DNA from: Spirochaetia bacterium UBA5763
GTDB taxonomy: Bacteria; Spirochaetota; UBA4802; UBA5550
Assembly (NCBI GenBank): GCA_002418835.1
Contig: DIEX01000031.1
Span: forward strand, 41,217-105,216
Length of the DNA: 64,000 nucleotides
Direction: 5' to 3'
Part shown: positions 52,300 through 60,591 of the stretch, one piece after another
Layout of the letters: every line of letters begins with the position of its first letter
Position numbering within the stretch: position 1 is the stretch's first letter
Made by a program: the position numbers and the translations under genes
The notes under the pieces: generated by a model
What the model was told of the DNA's origin: nothing
The model's input: only the letters and a program-made list of their open reading frames with translations
Database searches by the model: none

Positions 52300-53631
52300 A
52301 TGAAAAAGATTATATTATTGATGCTCACATTATCGTTCCTGACTTGCAACCATGATAGTTATGTTGTAATGGATTATTCCAAAACGGATGTCAAAACTCC
52401 TCCGGTAAGCATTGATTTAGACAGGTATAAAACAGTTCAGAAACGAAATAATCAGAATAATAATATTGCTTTTGCTGTTACTATCTCGGGAGGGGGCTAC
52501 AGGGCGGCAAATTTTGGACTGGGTTGTTTAAAAGGATTGGAATCGATAACACCAGCAAAAAAAAGTGCAAGTGTCAATGGTCTGATGGAGATTGATTATC
52601 TTTCAACAGTATCAGGCGGAGGTTTTGCTGCCGCTGCTTATCTTTCAACATTAAAACTGCATTCAGGCAAAGAAAAGTCTATATATAGTTTATCTAAGTA
52701 TAGTGATAATATGATGAAGGCATTACGTACAAACCTGGAGTTATCATTATTGGTATTTGAGCCTGAATGCTGGTCATCACCACTTGACAGAGGTGATGTA
52801 TTAGAGAAAAGAATTGATAATAAACTCTTCAGGTTTTTAAACGAGAAAGAGCTTATCCTTGGTGATGTTTTTATCGCCAGGAATAGTACAGAGAATCCCG
52901 TATTGCCAATGTGGGTGGCAAACGGAACTCTTGAGAAGAACTGTTCACTCGTGCCGCTTACTCCGGATATTTTTGAATACTATAATGTTGTCGGTTATAC
53001 TCATAGAAAACATAAAGTTCCAGTGGAAGACTTCTCAGATGAACTTTCATTTAATGAAATCAAACAGAAAGCTGAGTTTAAAGATTTTTATAATAATATC
53101 CCTTATGCCCTGATGTTGAAAACAAGTGCGAGCTTTCCAGGTTTAATTGCCGAAACAACATTCAGATGCGCACGTTATAACCGTGACATTAACTACAATA
53201 AATATAGATATATCCATATCCTTGATGGCGGAGTTTGTGATAATCTTGGATACAGGACTGCGCTGGAATTGCTAAACAAGGATAGAAGTCCGCAGAAAGT
53301 TCTTATAATAATAGATGTTTTCAACGACAACATTCAACCCTATGATAGAAAAGAGGGGCCGCCTATTACTGTTGCTGCTGAAAGGTATCTTCAATCTACT
53401 GTGATCTCAAAACATTTATTTTCAATAGAGGATATCAAGTACAGGTGCAGCAAAAGCGGCATCAAGTACATATTTATTAACCTGAGAGATGATTCAGATC
53501 TGAGCGATGACATGAGACAGTTCGGGACAAGACTTAAAATCAACGAGAAAGAGCAGAAGGCTTTATACATGTCTGGTGAAAGGATGATTAAAAAGAATGA
53601 AGTTCAGATAAAGTCAGCTCTTGGATGGTGA
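52300..53631 (+). CDS. Patatin-like phospholipase lipoprotein
   Basis: A 443-residue protein with signal peptide and lipobox SFLTC, so lipid-anchored in the envelope. Patatin marks: oxyanion loop ISGGGYRAANFG (about 67), nucleophile segment LSTVSGGGFAAA with threonine-valine in place of the usual G-x before serine, and the dyad aspartate in ILDGGVCDNLG. It should hydrolyse lipids, though the altered elbow may change activity. GGTGGGGG precedes the ATG. A secreted protein gene follows after 81 bp on the same strand. Confidence 0.8.
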   Translation: MKKIILLMLTLSFLTCNHDSYVVMDYSKTDVKTPPVSIDLDRYKTVQKRNNQNNNIAFAVTISGGGYRAANFGLGCLKGLESITPAKKSASVNGLMEIDYLSTVSGGGFAAAAYLSTLKLHSGKEKSIYSLSKYSDNMMKALRTNLELSLLVFEPECWSSPLDRGDVLEKRIDNKLFRFLNEKELILGDVFIARNSTENPVLPMWVANGTLEKNCSLVPLTPDIFEYYNVVGYTHRKHKVPVEDFSDELSFNEIKQKAEFKDFYNNIPYALMLKTSASFPGLIAETTFRCARYNRDINYNKYRYIHILDGGVCDNLGYRTALELLNKDRSPQKVLIIIDVFNDNIQPYDRKEGPPITVAAERYLQSTVISKHLFSIEDIKYRCSKSGIKYIFINLRDDSDLSDDMRQFGTRLKINEKEQKALYMSGERMIKKNEVQIKSALGW

Positions 53632-53712
53632 TTTGGGCGGGGTCGCAGTGAAGTAAAAAAGAAATATCGGTAAAATTAAATCTGATCATTATTTTGAAAC
53701 GGGGGCTTCCGG

Positions 53713-55200
53713 ATGAAAAAAAGAATAACGGGTCTTATATTAGTTTTTGTTTTTTTGTCTATTAGCTTTTCGTCATCTCAGGCTGATCAGAATGCTGATG
53801 TTCAGGCTCTTGCAAAGTTTTTAATGAATAGAGCTAACGAGAATTATCTTTATGCTTATAAAAAATCCATTAGGAATAACAGTTTTATTAAACATTATTT
53901 TATAAATACTGATAGGATGCTTAACCGGATCAGTTTTGATGCTTTAATAACGAGTCAAGAATTGTTAAAAAAATGCATTAAAGATGATCTTCAGAATATG
54001 CTGTTTGCACTCATCAAGGATGTTTTTACTGATGATGGCTATTACAGGTTTGTTTTTCCGGATGCGCCAAATAATAAAAAAACAATCAGTGAGTTTATAG
54101 CATGTTATACAACATGTGATAAAACTGGCGATAGTAATACTGTAGGTGTGGAAAGTGAGAAGAAAATAAAATATTTGAATTCCACAAGAATATATCAATC
54201 TGCATTATTTTATGAACAGTTCAGATCTTCGGGTAATTCAGATGAATCATCAATTATCCTGTTTAATAATGATTTATGTTCAGTTCTGAAGGATATCAAT
54301 AGTATCATTCAGAAATTAGCCGGGATTCAAGACATCAAAGACATTAATGTAAAGAGAAGTAATATTGAACCATGTATTGAAAAAATGGAAGCATTGATTG
54401 CAAAATACTCATCAAAACAGGATCTCCAGGATGATGAACAATTTATATATAATATTAAGGTGATTAAAAAGATTAACTACCTTTTTTCTGCAATTGTGAA
54501 TATTGGAAAAAACGTTGAAGTAATAAAGAATGATATCCGGATGGATAACATCAGTATAATTAATTATCTGTTATCGTTCTTTGATGAGTTTGAAATTAAA
54601 AGTAATTCTAAAATAACCTGTAAATATAATTATCTGGCGAAGTTTAAAAAATTTGCTCTCTTCATGACACTTCTTTCTGAAACAAACACTGCGGATGAAA
54701 AATTAGCATTAATCAATGCATATATATTACCTCCTGTCAGTTTTGAAGGTAAGAGGAATGGAAGTTTTAATTTCAGTATCAGTTCATACCTTGGTGGTAC
54801 ATTATATTATTCCAATCCAATGGATTATTCTGATAGTTTTGAAAAAGATGATTATCAGAAATATCGAATAGGTTTTTTTGCTCCAGTGGGATTCGAATAC
54901 AGTATGGCTTTTGATAGTGAAATCATAAAATCATGTGGTTTTTCGTCATTTGGATGCCTATTAAGTATAGTTGATGTTGGAGAAGTCGTTAATTCTCAAT
55001 TATACAATAGGAATAAGACATTCAACTATCAGGATGTAATTTATCCCGGTTTATTTTGTGCAATTGGTTTCAATGAATTACCAATTTCGCTTGGAATTGG
55101 AGCCAGATATCATAGTGCTGAGTTTGATGATGAAAGGATAAGAGAGGGGCAAGCTTTATTCTTTATAGCATTTGATATGCCGTTATTTGCTATATATTGA
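53713..55200 (+). CDS. Secreted protein with barrel-like C-terminus
   Basis: A 495-residue protein with a signal peptide (ITGLILVFVFLSISFSSSQA). Residues 30-330 are mostly helical and charged. Residues about 340-495 alternate like beta-strands (FNFSISSYLGGTLYYS, RIGFFAPVGFEYSMAF, LGIGARYHSAEF) and end in FDMPLFAIY, an aromatic end common in outer-membrane strands. No named family. Placed after the patatin lipoprotein, it may form a two-gene surface or effector unit. Confidence 0.6.
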   Translation: MKKRITGLILVFVFLSISFSSSQADQNADVQALAKFLMNRANENYLYAYKKSIRNNSFIKHYFINTDRMLNRISFDALITSQELLKKCIKDDLQNMLFALIKDVFTDDGYYRFVFPDAPNNKKTISEFIACYTTCDKTGDSNTVGVESEKKIKYLNSTRIYQSALFYEQFRSSGNSDESSIILFNNDLCSVLKDINSIIQKLAGIQDIKDINVKRSNIEPCIEKMEALIAKYSSKQDLQDDEQFIYNIKVIKKINYLFSAIVNIGKNVEVIKNDIRMDNISIINYLLSFFDEFEIKSNSKITCKYNYLAKFKKFALFMTLLSETNTADEKLALINAYILPPVSFEGKRNGSFNFSISSYLGGTLYYSNPMDYSDSFEKDDYQKYRIGFFAPVGFEYSMAFDSEIIKSCGFSSFGCLLSIVDVGEVVNSQLYNRNKTFNYQDVIYPGLFCAIGFNELPISLGIGARYHSAEFDDERIREGQALFFIAFDMPLFAIY

Positions 55201-55256
55201 AGATCGATTATGTTAAATATATGTTGCAAGTGGTAAGATGAGATAAAATCCAATCC

Positions 55257-55706
55257 CTATTTCCTCTGAAGCTCCCTATCGAGATCATCAAGATCCCGGT
55301 CACCTTTCTCCTTGGCGGACTGGCGGGACATTATATCTGATACCTTCTTCAATATCTCCCTGTCTTTAACAGACGCAAGGTGTGTTATAATCTCCCTCTG
55401 TTCTTTCGTGAGGTTTTTAAACCACCTGGTTCTGGTTATATCACTGATATCAGATATTGCGGTATAGCTTACTTTACCTTCTTTAACATCAGAGGGAGGG
55501 CTAAACATCTCACCTTCACCTGTGAGGAGCCAGGAGGGATTTATGTTAAATTTTAACTGCAAAAGTATAAGTAAAGAGCCTGATATATTTTTTACTCTCC
55601 CATTTGCTATATCAGATACAGCAGCAGGTGTAATACCTAACTCTCCTGCCAGTTCTTTATTTTTTAATCCTATGGCAGCAATTATTTCTTTAAAACGATA
55701 GTTCAT
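55257..55706 (-). CDS. XRE-family (Cro/CI-like) regulator
   Basis: A 149-residue protein. The helix-turn-helix is at about 10-60 (LKNKELAGELGITPAAVSDI, then INPSWLLTGEGEMF, typical of phage-type repressors). The C-terminal half is charged and helical. It is divergent from a small 85-residue protein, with two palindromic operators between them, so it probably represses itself and that gene in a prophage-like or mobile-element switch. Confidence 0.85.
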   Translation of the reverse strand: MNYRFKEIIAAIGLKNKELAGELGITPAAVSDIANGRVKNISGSLLILLQLKFNINPSWLLTGEGEMFSPPSDVKEGKVSYTAISDISDITRTRWFKNLTKEQREIITHLASVKDREILKKVSDIMSRQSAKEKGDRDLDDLDRELQRK

Positions 55707-55722
55707 TTATTTAATAATTATT

Positions 55723-55764
55723 TACGATAATCGTATTAATTTATTGACAAATACGATTATCGTA
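55723..55764. promoter_or_regulatory. Paired operators for the XRE regulator
   Basis: Two 13-bp palindromes, TACGATAATCGTA (55723-55735) and TACGATTATCGTA (55752-55764), with centres 29 bp apart. TTGACA lies between them on the plus strand, reading TTGTCA on the minus, so both divergent promoters could be covered. Confidence 0.75.
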
Positions 55765-55846
55765 AATACCCTGATGTTTAGATTTTGACTCTTTATTTAT
55801 TAAAAAGCCTTTATAATTGCAACATTAATAATTTACGGAGGGTATC

Positions 55847-56104
55847 ATGGAAATCTTTGCTTTCAGAACTGATGGTGTGGAATATAAGCTTTACGATATT
55901 TTATCCGCGTTTAATGCCCTTTCTTTTGCAGTTAACGGCCTCAGGTACATGGACCGCATTAAGGAGGATGAACTTTCAGGCTTTGAATATATCCTTAAAG
56001 ACGCAATAAAAAAAGCTGAATTACTTGTACAGGGAATGAAACCGATTCTTGTTAATAATGATGAGAGGATTGTTCTTCTGCTGGGGACACAGGTGAAAGA
56101 GTAG
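55847..56104 (+). CDS. Small protein divergent to the XRE regulator
   Basis: An 85-residue soluble protein (MEIFAFRTDGVEYKLYDILS at the start, KKAELLVQGMKPILV in the middle). CGGAGGG precedes the ATG. Mostly helical by eye. Its place behind paired XRE operators is like that of an antirepressor or an early gene. No family recognised. Confidence 0.6.
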   Translation: MEIFAFRTDGVEYKLYDILSAFNALSFAVNGLRYMDRIKEDELSGFEYILKDAIKKAELLVQGMKPILVNNDERIVLLLGTQVKE

Positions 56105-56105
56105 G

Positions 56106-56146
56106 GGGTGCGTTCAATCATCCCGGCAGCTTCAAGGATTCAGGAC
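56106..56146 (-). pseudogene. HNH gene relic 1
   Basis: About 40 bp resembling the segment of the intact HNH gene that encodes ELAGMIGRTP (GTGCGT.CAATCAT.CCGGCA...TTCAA). No frame continues. The rest of the stretch up to the toxin-antitoxin pair (56147-56552) shows a palindromic TACGCG/CGCTACAGG area and short GC-rich hairpins but no gene. Confidence 0.5.
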
Positions 56147-56576
56147 AGAATAAGTTCCCTGTACCCTGTAGCGTACAGGACGTACGCGACCGGCGAGAGC
56201 GACACGGAAGTCGCTTCGAGCCTGCAAGAATATATGGTCAAGCAAGACCACAATAAATATAAGCTGTCAAAAATATTATAACATTAAAAATTCCGGATAC
56301 CAGAATAAGCCGCTCCGGCGCCTGAGGAGTAAGGCCCTCTGCCGTCTGAAGAGCCGCCGGGTTCGCGAAGGGGGGCTCGGCAGCCCCCCTTGCAATATAA
56401 AGTAAAGGAAAGATAAAAATTTAATAAACGGGAAAAAATCCCGGATAATACCCACCTCCAACAAAAAAAATTTAAATCCTTTATCTTGAAAACGTATATC
56501 TATCAGGTATCCGTAAAGATACTTGACTAAGAAAATAAAGGAGATTAAACTAATGAATAGTTTCGCGGAGGCAGGT

Positions 56577-56792
56577 ATGAACGTAATAAAGATAAATAAG
56601 CGGATAGAATCCAATGACATACATATTGAGGGGCTTGAAAAATATATAGGGAAAGATGCGGAGATTATTGTGCTGATAGAAGAACCTGAAAATGATGACC
56701 ACGCATTAAATAAAAAAAAGGCTGAAGAATTCATATCTTCATATTCCGGTAAAATAAAAAAATGGGATAGGGAAGAGCTTCATGAAAGATAG
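56577..56792 (+). CDS. VapB-like antitoxin
   Basis: A 71-residue antitoxin beginning MNVIKINKRIESNDIHIEGL, a small beta-rich DNA-binding start, then an acidic linker (EEPENDDHALNKK) and a toxin-binding C-terminus. GGAGG lies 5 bp before this ATG; an upstream ATG at 56553 with AAGGAG is also possible. It overlaps the PIN toxin start by 11 bp. The N-terminal half is repeated nearly exactly in the orphan copy downstream. Confidence 0.7.
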   Translation: MNVIKINKRIESNDIHIEGLEKYIGKDAEIIVLIEEPENDDHALNKKKAEEFISSYSGKIKKWDREELHER

Positions 56793-57201
56793 GATATTTT
56801 TAGATACAAATGTTCTTGTATATGCTCTTGATAATGAAAACGTTGCTAAACAGGAAAAAGCGAAATCCATTCTGAATGAGTTTTACAATAATAACAATTA
56901 TTTCCTGAGTACCCAGGTTGTGCAGGAGTTCTGCAACGTTGTTTTAAAAAAGATAGAACCTGGTGTCCCGGAAGGAAAACTTTCTGAGTTTATCTCTACA
57001 TTCCCGTTGGAAAGGGTTCGGATGGTAGATATCAATACAATAACAACAGCGCTATCTGTAAAAGCAAAATACATGTATTCATTCTGGGATAGTCTTATTA
57101 TTGCTGCAGCAATTCATGCAGACTGTGTAGTTCTTTATACTGAAGATTTAAAACATCAACAGATGGTTGATAGCTTAAAAATAATAAATCCTTTTATGTA
57201 G
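56782..57201 (+). CDS. PIN-domain toxin (VapC-like)
   Basis: A 139-residue PIN nuclease. Acidic metal-site residues are visible: IFLDTNVLVYALD (first aspartate), VVQEFCNVV (glutamate), and FWDSLIIAAAIHADC followed by LYTEDLKHQQM. The frame is complete, so it should be an active RNase held by the overlapping antitoxin. Relation to the rest of the island is positional only. Confidence 0.85.
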   Translation: MKDRIFLDTNVLVYALDNENVAKQEKAKSILNEFYNNNNYFLSTQVVQEFCNVVLKKIEPGVPEGKLSEFISTFPLERVRMVDINTITTALSVKAKYMYSFWDSLIIAAAIHADCVVLYTEDLKHQQMVDSLKIINPFM

Positions 57202-57270
57202 CAATTCGCGAAGGCGGGCGACCTTCGGAAGTCCCCTTGCGGGAAATCTATTTCTATTAAAAAAAATGGA

Positions 57271-57305
57271 TTCCGGCATTACGCTTTCGCTTCAGCCGGA
57301 ATGAC
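57271..57305. repeat. Half copy of the GTCATT element
   Basis: TTCCGGCATTACGCTTTCGC plus TTCAGCCGGAATGAC, the right half of the 23055-type element, 29 bp upstream of the duplicated antitoxin start. Confidence 0.6.
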
Positions 57306-57359
57306 AATGCACTAATCATTTCGTAAAATGCTATAATGAATAGTTTCGCGGAGGCAGGT

Positions 57360-57578
57360 ATGAACGTAATAAAGATAAATAAGCGGATAGAATCCAATGA
57401 CATACATATCGACGGACTTGAGAAATATATAGGGAAAGATGCGGAGATTATTGTTTTGATAGACAGCAAGCAGGTTTCATCCTGGCCGGACAATTTTTTT
57501 GATGAAACTTATGGCTCAATACCTGATTTTCCTGAACGTGGCCCGCAGGGTGATTTTGAAAAGAGAGAATCATTTTGA
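57360..57578 (+). CDS. Orphan antitoxin with swapped C-terminus
   Basis: A 72-residue protein. Its first about 40 codons are nearly identical in DNA to the upstream vapB-like gene (shared region 57334-57466), but the C-terminus is different: WPDNFFDETYGSIPDFPERG, then PQGDFEKRE, a tail typical of antitoxins for another PIN group. No toxin follows; only a TTG-AAG-TAT-CTG start-like string overlaps the stop. GGAGG precedes the ATG. Confidence 0.65.
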   Translation: MNVIKINKRIESNDIHIDGLEKYIGKDAEIIVLIDSKQVSSWPDNFFDETYGSIPDFPERGPQGDFEKRESF

Positions 57579-57697
57579 AGTATCTGCATGACTGAAGAAG
57601 GTCAGATTTCATGTGTGTTAGTGTAAGTTAAGAGTTAAGTATTTTTATGAGGTTATAATGGGGACTTTTAAAATTTTTTCTTCATCATCTTTTATGA

Positions 57698-58126
57698 TAC
57701 CTTCTGCTTCTGTTCCAGCTCTATCATCTCGGATACGAGGTGGGAAGATATATAAGTCTTGAGAGAATAATCGAAGAAACTAAAGATCGTTATTATGAAA
57801 CTCTTGAAATAAGTTCGGATGGCTGGCATAAAGATAAACACGATCCCTGGCCATATATAAATTACATACTTTACACAATTAAAACAGCATGTAATGAATT
57901 TGAAGCGAGAGTTTCCAGTATATCTTCTCCACGCGGTTCAAAAAGTATTATGGTTGATGACGCGATTAAGTCGTTAACAGGTGAATTTTCCATAAGTGAA
58001 ATTTTAGATAAATGCCCGGGCGTGAGTATCGATATGGTACGGAAAATATTTAAAGAAAAGCAGAAGACCGGTGAACTTGTCTGCAAAGGCAAAGGTCGTG
58101 ATGCGAAATGGTGTAAAAAATATTAA
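57698..58126 (+). pseudogene. Fic-family C-terminal remnant
   Basis: About 142 codons matching the part of Fic proteins after the catalytic loop: LLLFQLYHLGYEVGRYISLE, then WHKDKHDPWPYINYIL and a C-terminal winged helix (LTGEFSISEILDKCPGVSI). A stop lies just before, and the HPFxDGNGR motif is missing, so the AMP-transferase is not active. An in-frame GTG at 57740 could still give a 128-residue protein with the winged helix. Confidence 0.7.
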
Positions 58127-58168
58127 TAAGGTAATACCTATTTAATCAGGTACTAAATCAGGTAATAA

Positions 58169-58252
58169 CCCGCTGCATTTTATCTGATAACAGCTTATTA
58201 TCCGGACATTAAAATATGGGATGAAACATTCAAGATTAGGAGAAAAAGATGA
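58169..58252 (+). pseudogene. DUF4258 toxin-like tail
   Basis: A 27-codon open tail reading LITAYYPDIKIWDETFK then IRRKR-stop, like the end of DUF4258 proteins. Its TGA overlaps the ATG of the YgiT gene as ATGA, the usual coupling of that pair. The N-terminal part is gone. Confidence 0.55.
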
Positions 58253-58473
58253 ACTGTGTAATTTGTAAACATTCAGAAACATCAGAAGGTTTTGCCACAG
58301 TAGTACTGACAAGAGGTGGCTCAACCATTATTATAAAAGATGTACCGGCAGAGGTTTGTGCCAATTGTGGTGAATACTATCTCTCTTTTGAAATGACAAG
58401 AGAAGTATTCAGAATTGCAAACGAAGCAGTTAAAAAAGGTGCTGAAATAGAAATTATAAAATATGCAGCCTGA
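58249..58473 (+). CDS. YgiT-type zinc-finger protein
   Basis: A 74-residue protein with two CxxC pairs, MNCVICKH and VCANCGEYY, the MqsA/YgiT N-terminal zinc-finger type. Such proteins usually accompany a DUF4258 or MqsR-like toxin just upstream; here only a toxin tail remains, so this is probably an orphan antitoxin. AGGAGAAAA precedes the ATG. Confidence 0.8.
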   Translation: MNCVICKHSETSEGFATVVLTRGGSTIIIKDVPAEVCANCGEYYLSFEMTREVFRIANEAVKKGAEIEIIKYAA

Positions 58474-58489
58474 TATACTTCTGCAATGT

Positions 58490-58594
58490 TTATATAATCT
58501 GCAGATTACGGTGATGTAATCTTCCAAAAGGCAACTTACAGTAAAGGTTAAATGCAAGTATCAGTTGTTCTCTTGTCCAGTTATCTCCTGCCAT
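58490..58594 (-). pseudogene. HNH gene relic 2 (N-terminal fragment)
   Basis: MAGDNWTREQLILAFNLYCK, then LPFGRLHHRNLQII and stop: the first about 34 codons of the intact HNH gene at 51318-52082 with few changes, after which similarity ends abruptly. The 58,595-58,764 stretch shows no other gene. Confidence 0.75.
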
Positions 58595-58764
58595 AATTGA
58601 AGAATAAAGAGTTTGGTGGACGGCAGCCCCCCTTGGAACAGAAAGTAAAGAAATAATAAAATTACTTTCAGCGAGAAAAATCCCGGAAAGCATCCTCATC
58701 AATAAATACGATGCCTGGTATATTGTATATTATTTTTAATTTAATGTATTAATTATTTTAATTC

Positions 58765-58794
58765 TTGACATGTCTGCACATGCTTTGAAAATAT
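58765..58794 (+). promoter_or_regulatory. Candidate promoter of the metNIQ cluster
   Basis: TTGACA followed by an 18-bp spacer and AAATAT. An ATG overlapping the -35 could extend the metN frame but lacks a ribosome site. No SAM riboswitch was seen. Confidence 0.4.
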
Positions 58795-58841
58795 CATCGT
58801 TTTTAAATAAACCATTCATTAGAAAATCTGTTCCGGAAAAT

Positions 58842-59876
58842 ATGATGATTAAAGCGTCTGATATTATAAAATCATACGGAGAAACCTCTGTGCTTAGCGG
58901 ACTCTCTCTTGATATAGAACGCGGCGGCATATATGGAATCGCCGGGAGAAGCGGAGCAGGGAAGTCAACCCTGCTCAGATGTTTAAACGGCCTTGAAGGC
59001 TATGACTCAGGTTCCCTCATCGTTGATGGTGTGGATGTTAAAAACCTCTCATCAAAAGAACTGAGGTCTTTTAGAAAAAATATCGGCATGATATTTCAGC
59101 ATTTTTCCCTTCTCGAAAGACTAACTGTATATGAAAATATAGCTCTCCCACTTCGATGCTGGAAATATAAACAGAGTTATATAGATAAAAGAGTTCGTGA
59201 GCTAACTGAAGTAATAGGAATTCCTGATAAAATAAATCATAAACCACGGGAACTTTCAGGCGGTCAGAAGCAGCGGGTGGCAATTGGGAGGGCCCTTGCA
59301 ATGGAGCCCGATATCCTGCTTTGTGATGAAGCAACCTCAGCACTTGACCCGAGAACAGCGAAAACAATTATATCACTCCTGAAAGAGATTAATAGTCAGC
59401 TTGGCATTACCATAGTCTTTGTGTCTCACCAGATGCAGGTAATAAAAGAGTTATGTAATGATATGGCTATTATAGAACATGGGAGAGTTGCAGTTGCGGG
59501 TAGTGTTGATGAAGTTTTTAGTAATCAGCATGCTGCACTCACTAACTTAACCGGTGAAGATTCATTTGTAACAGATGATATGACAACAATAAAAGTTAAG
59601 CTGAATGGGTATGATAACGGAGCAATTATCCCCGGGCTGGCTGCTGAACTTGGCATTGATCTGATTATCAGGGGCAATAAAGACCTCACTTCTGATAATC
59701 TGAATGAATATATTATCAGCTATTCTGAAAAGAATAAAGAAGAGGTGATCGGTTATCTTCTGGCACATGATGTTGTAATTGAGAAATATGATAATGATTA
59801 TGGTAAAAAAGGATCAATACAGAGTGATGCGGTGTATGATCCCGATATAATTATGACTCAGCCGGGAACTGTTTAA
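58842..59876 (+). CDS. metN: Methionine-type ABC transporter ATPase
   Basis: A 344-residue ATP-binding subunit. Walker A GRSGAGKSTLLRC, Q-loop MIFQHFSLLE, signature LSGGQKQRVAIGRAL, Walker B ILLCDEATSALDP and the switch histidine in VFVSHQ. The C-terminal about 80 residues fit the NIL regulatory domain (TIKVKLNGYDNGAIIPGL) that binds methionine in MetN. An earlier ATG at 58770 would overlap the promoter. Forms an importer with MetI and MetQ. Confidence 0.9.
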   Translation: MMIKASDIIKSYGETSVLSGLSLDIERGGIYGIAGRSGAGKSTLLRCLNGLEGYDSGSLIVDGVDVKNLSSKELRSFRKNIGMIFQHFSLLERLTVYENIALPLRCWKYKQSYIDKRVRELTEVIGIPDKINHKPRELSGGQKQRVAIGRALAMEPDILLCDEATSALDPRTAKTIISLLKEINSQLGITIVFVSHQMQVIKELCNDMAIIEHGRVAVAGSVDEVFSNQHAALTNLTGEDSFVTDDMTTIKVKLNGYDNGAIIPGLAAELGIDLIIRGNKDLTSDNLNEYIISYSEKNKEEVIGYLLAHDVVIEKYDNDYGKKGSIQSDAVYDPDIIMTQPGTV

Positions 59877-59890
59877 AAAGGTGACGATTA

Positions 59891-60565
59891 ATGCTTGGTG
59901 ATGGTTATTCCTCATACTGGTGGCGTTTCTTCGAAAATATAATATTGCCATCAATATGGGCAACTTTAAGGATGCTCTCCGCTTCTATGATTTTATCATT
60001 TATATTAGGATTCATCCTTGCATATTTTCTTATATTATACGGGCCCCAGGGATTAAAGCCGGATAAAAGGAGATACAAAATTCTCGATTTCATTGTGAAC
60101 AGTGTAAGATCTTTCCCTATAATTATCCTCATTGTTGCAATATCTCCTTTAACAAGAATTATTGTAGGAACATCAATCGGTGAAAAGGCTGCAATATTTC
60201 CTTTAACACTTGCTGCTGCTCCTTTCATGGCGAGGATAATTGAGAACAGCTTAAAGTCAGTTGATAGACAGCTGATTGAAGCAGCCCGGTCTTTCGGTGC
60301 GTCAGATTATCAGATAATCATGAAGGTCATGGTTAAGGAATCTGTTCCGATGATCGTGGCAGGCACTACTCTTTCAACTATTACGTTTCTCTCCGCGACA
60401 ACAATGGCCGGAGCTGTTGGTGGTGGAGGAATAGGAGCAGTTGCATTAAATTATGGATACCAGAGTTTTAATAATACAGTTCTTTATACCTCGGTACTAA
60501 TTCTGTTTATTATGGTTCTTGTTATACAGTGGGCCGGTGACTGGCTGTATAAGAGGATGCAGTAA
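59891..60565 (+). CDS. metI: Methionine-type ABC transporter permease
   Basis: A 224-residue inner-membrane permease with about five helices. The ATPase-contact loop is ENSLKSVDRQLIEAARSFGA, with the usual glycine. TLRMLSASMILSFILGFILA starts the core. AGGTGACG precedes the ATG, 14 bp after metN. Confidence 0.9.
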   Translation: MLGDGYSSYWWRFFENIILPSIWATLRMLSASMILSFILGFILAYFLILYGPQGLKPDKRRYKILDFIVNSVRSFPIIILIVAISPLTRIIVGTSIGEKAAIFPLTLAAAPFMARIIENSLKSVDRQLIEAARSFGASDYQIIMKVMVKESVPMIVAGTTLSTITFLSATTMAGAVGGGGIGAVALNYGYQSFNNTVLYTSVLILFIMVLVIQWAGDWLYKRMQ

Positions 60566-60591
60566 TATAAAATTTTAAATGGAGATTTTTT

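Noticed and set aside
56276..56734. 152-codon minus-strand frame
   Set aside because: Antisense to the antitoxin gene, which has a family match, ribosome site and overlap with its toxin.
12148..57305. Repeated palindromes as a CRISPR array
   Set aside because: They are scattered singly between genes without regular spacers, and no cas gene is present.
58490..58702. 70-codon minus-strand frame as an intact small gene
   Set aside because: Only its last 34 codons match the HNH nuclease; the first part is unrelated sequence, so it is listed as a relic.
58600..58842. Possible SAM riboswitch upstream of metN
   Set aside because: No S-box core or terminator pair was recognisable.
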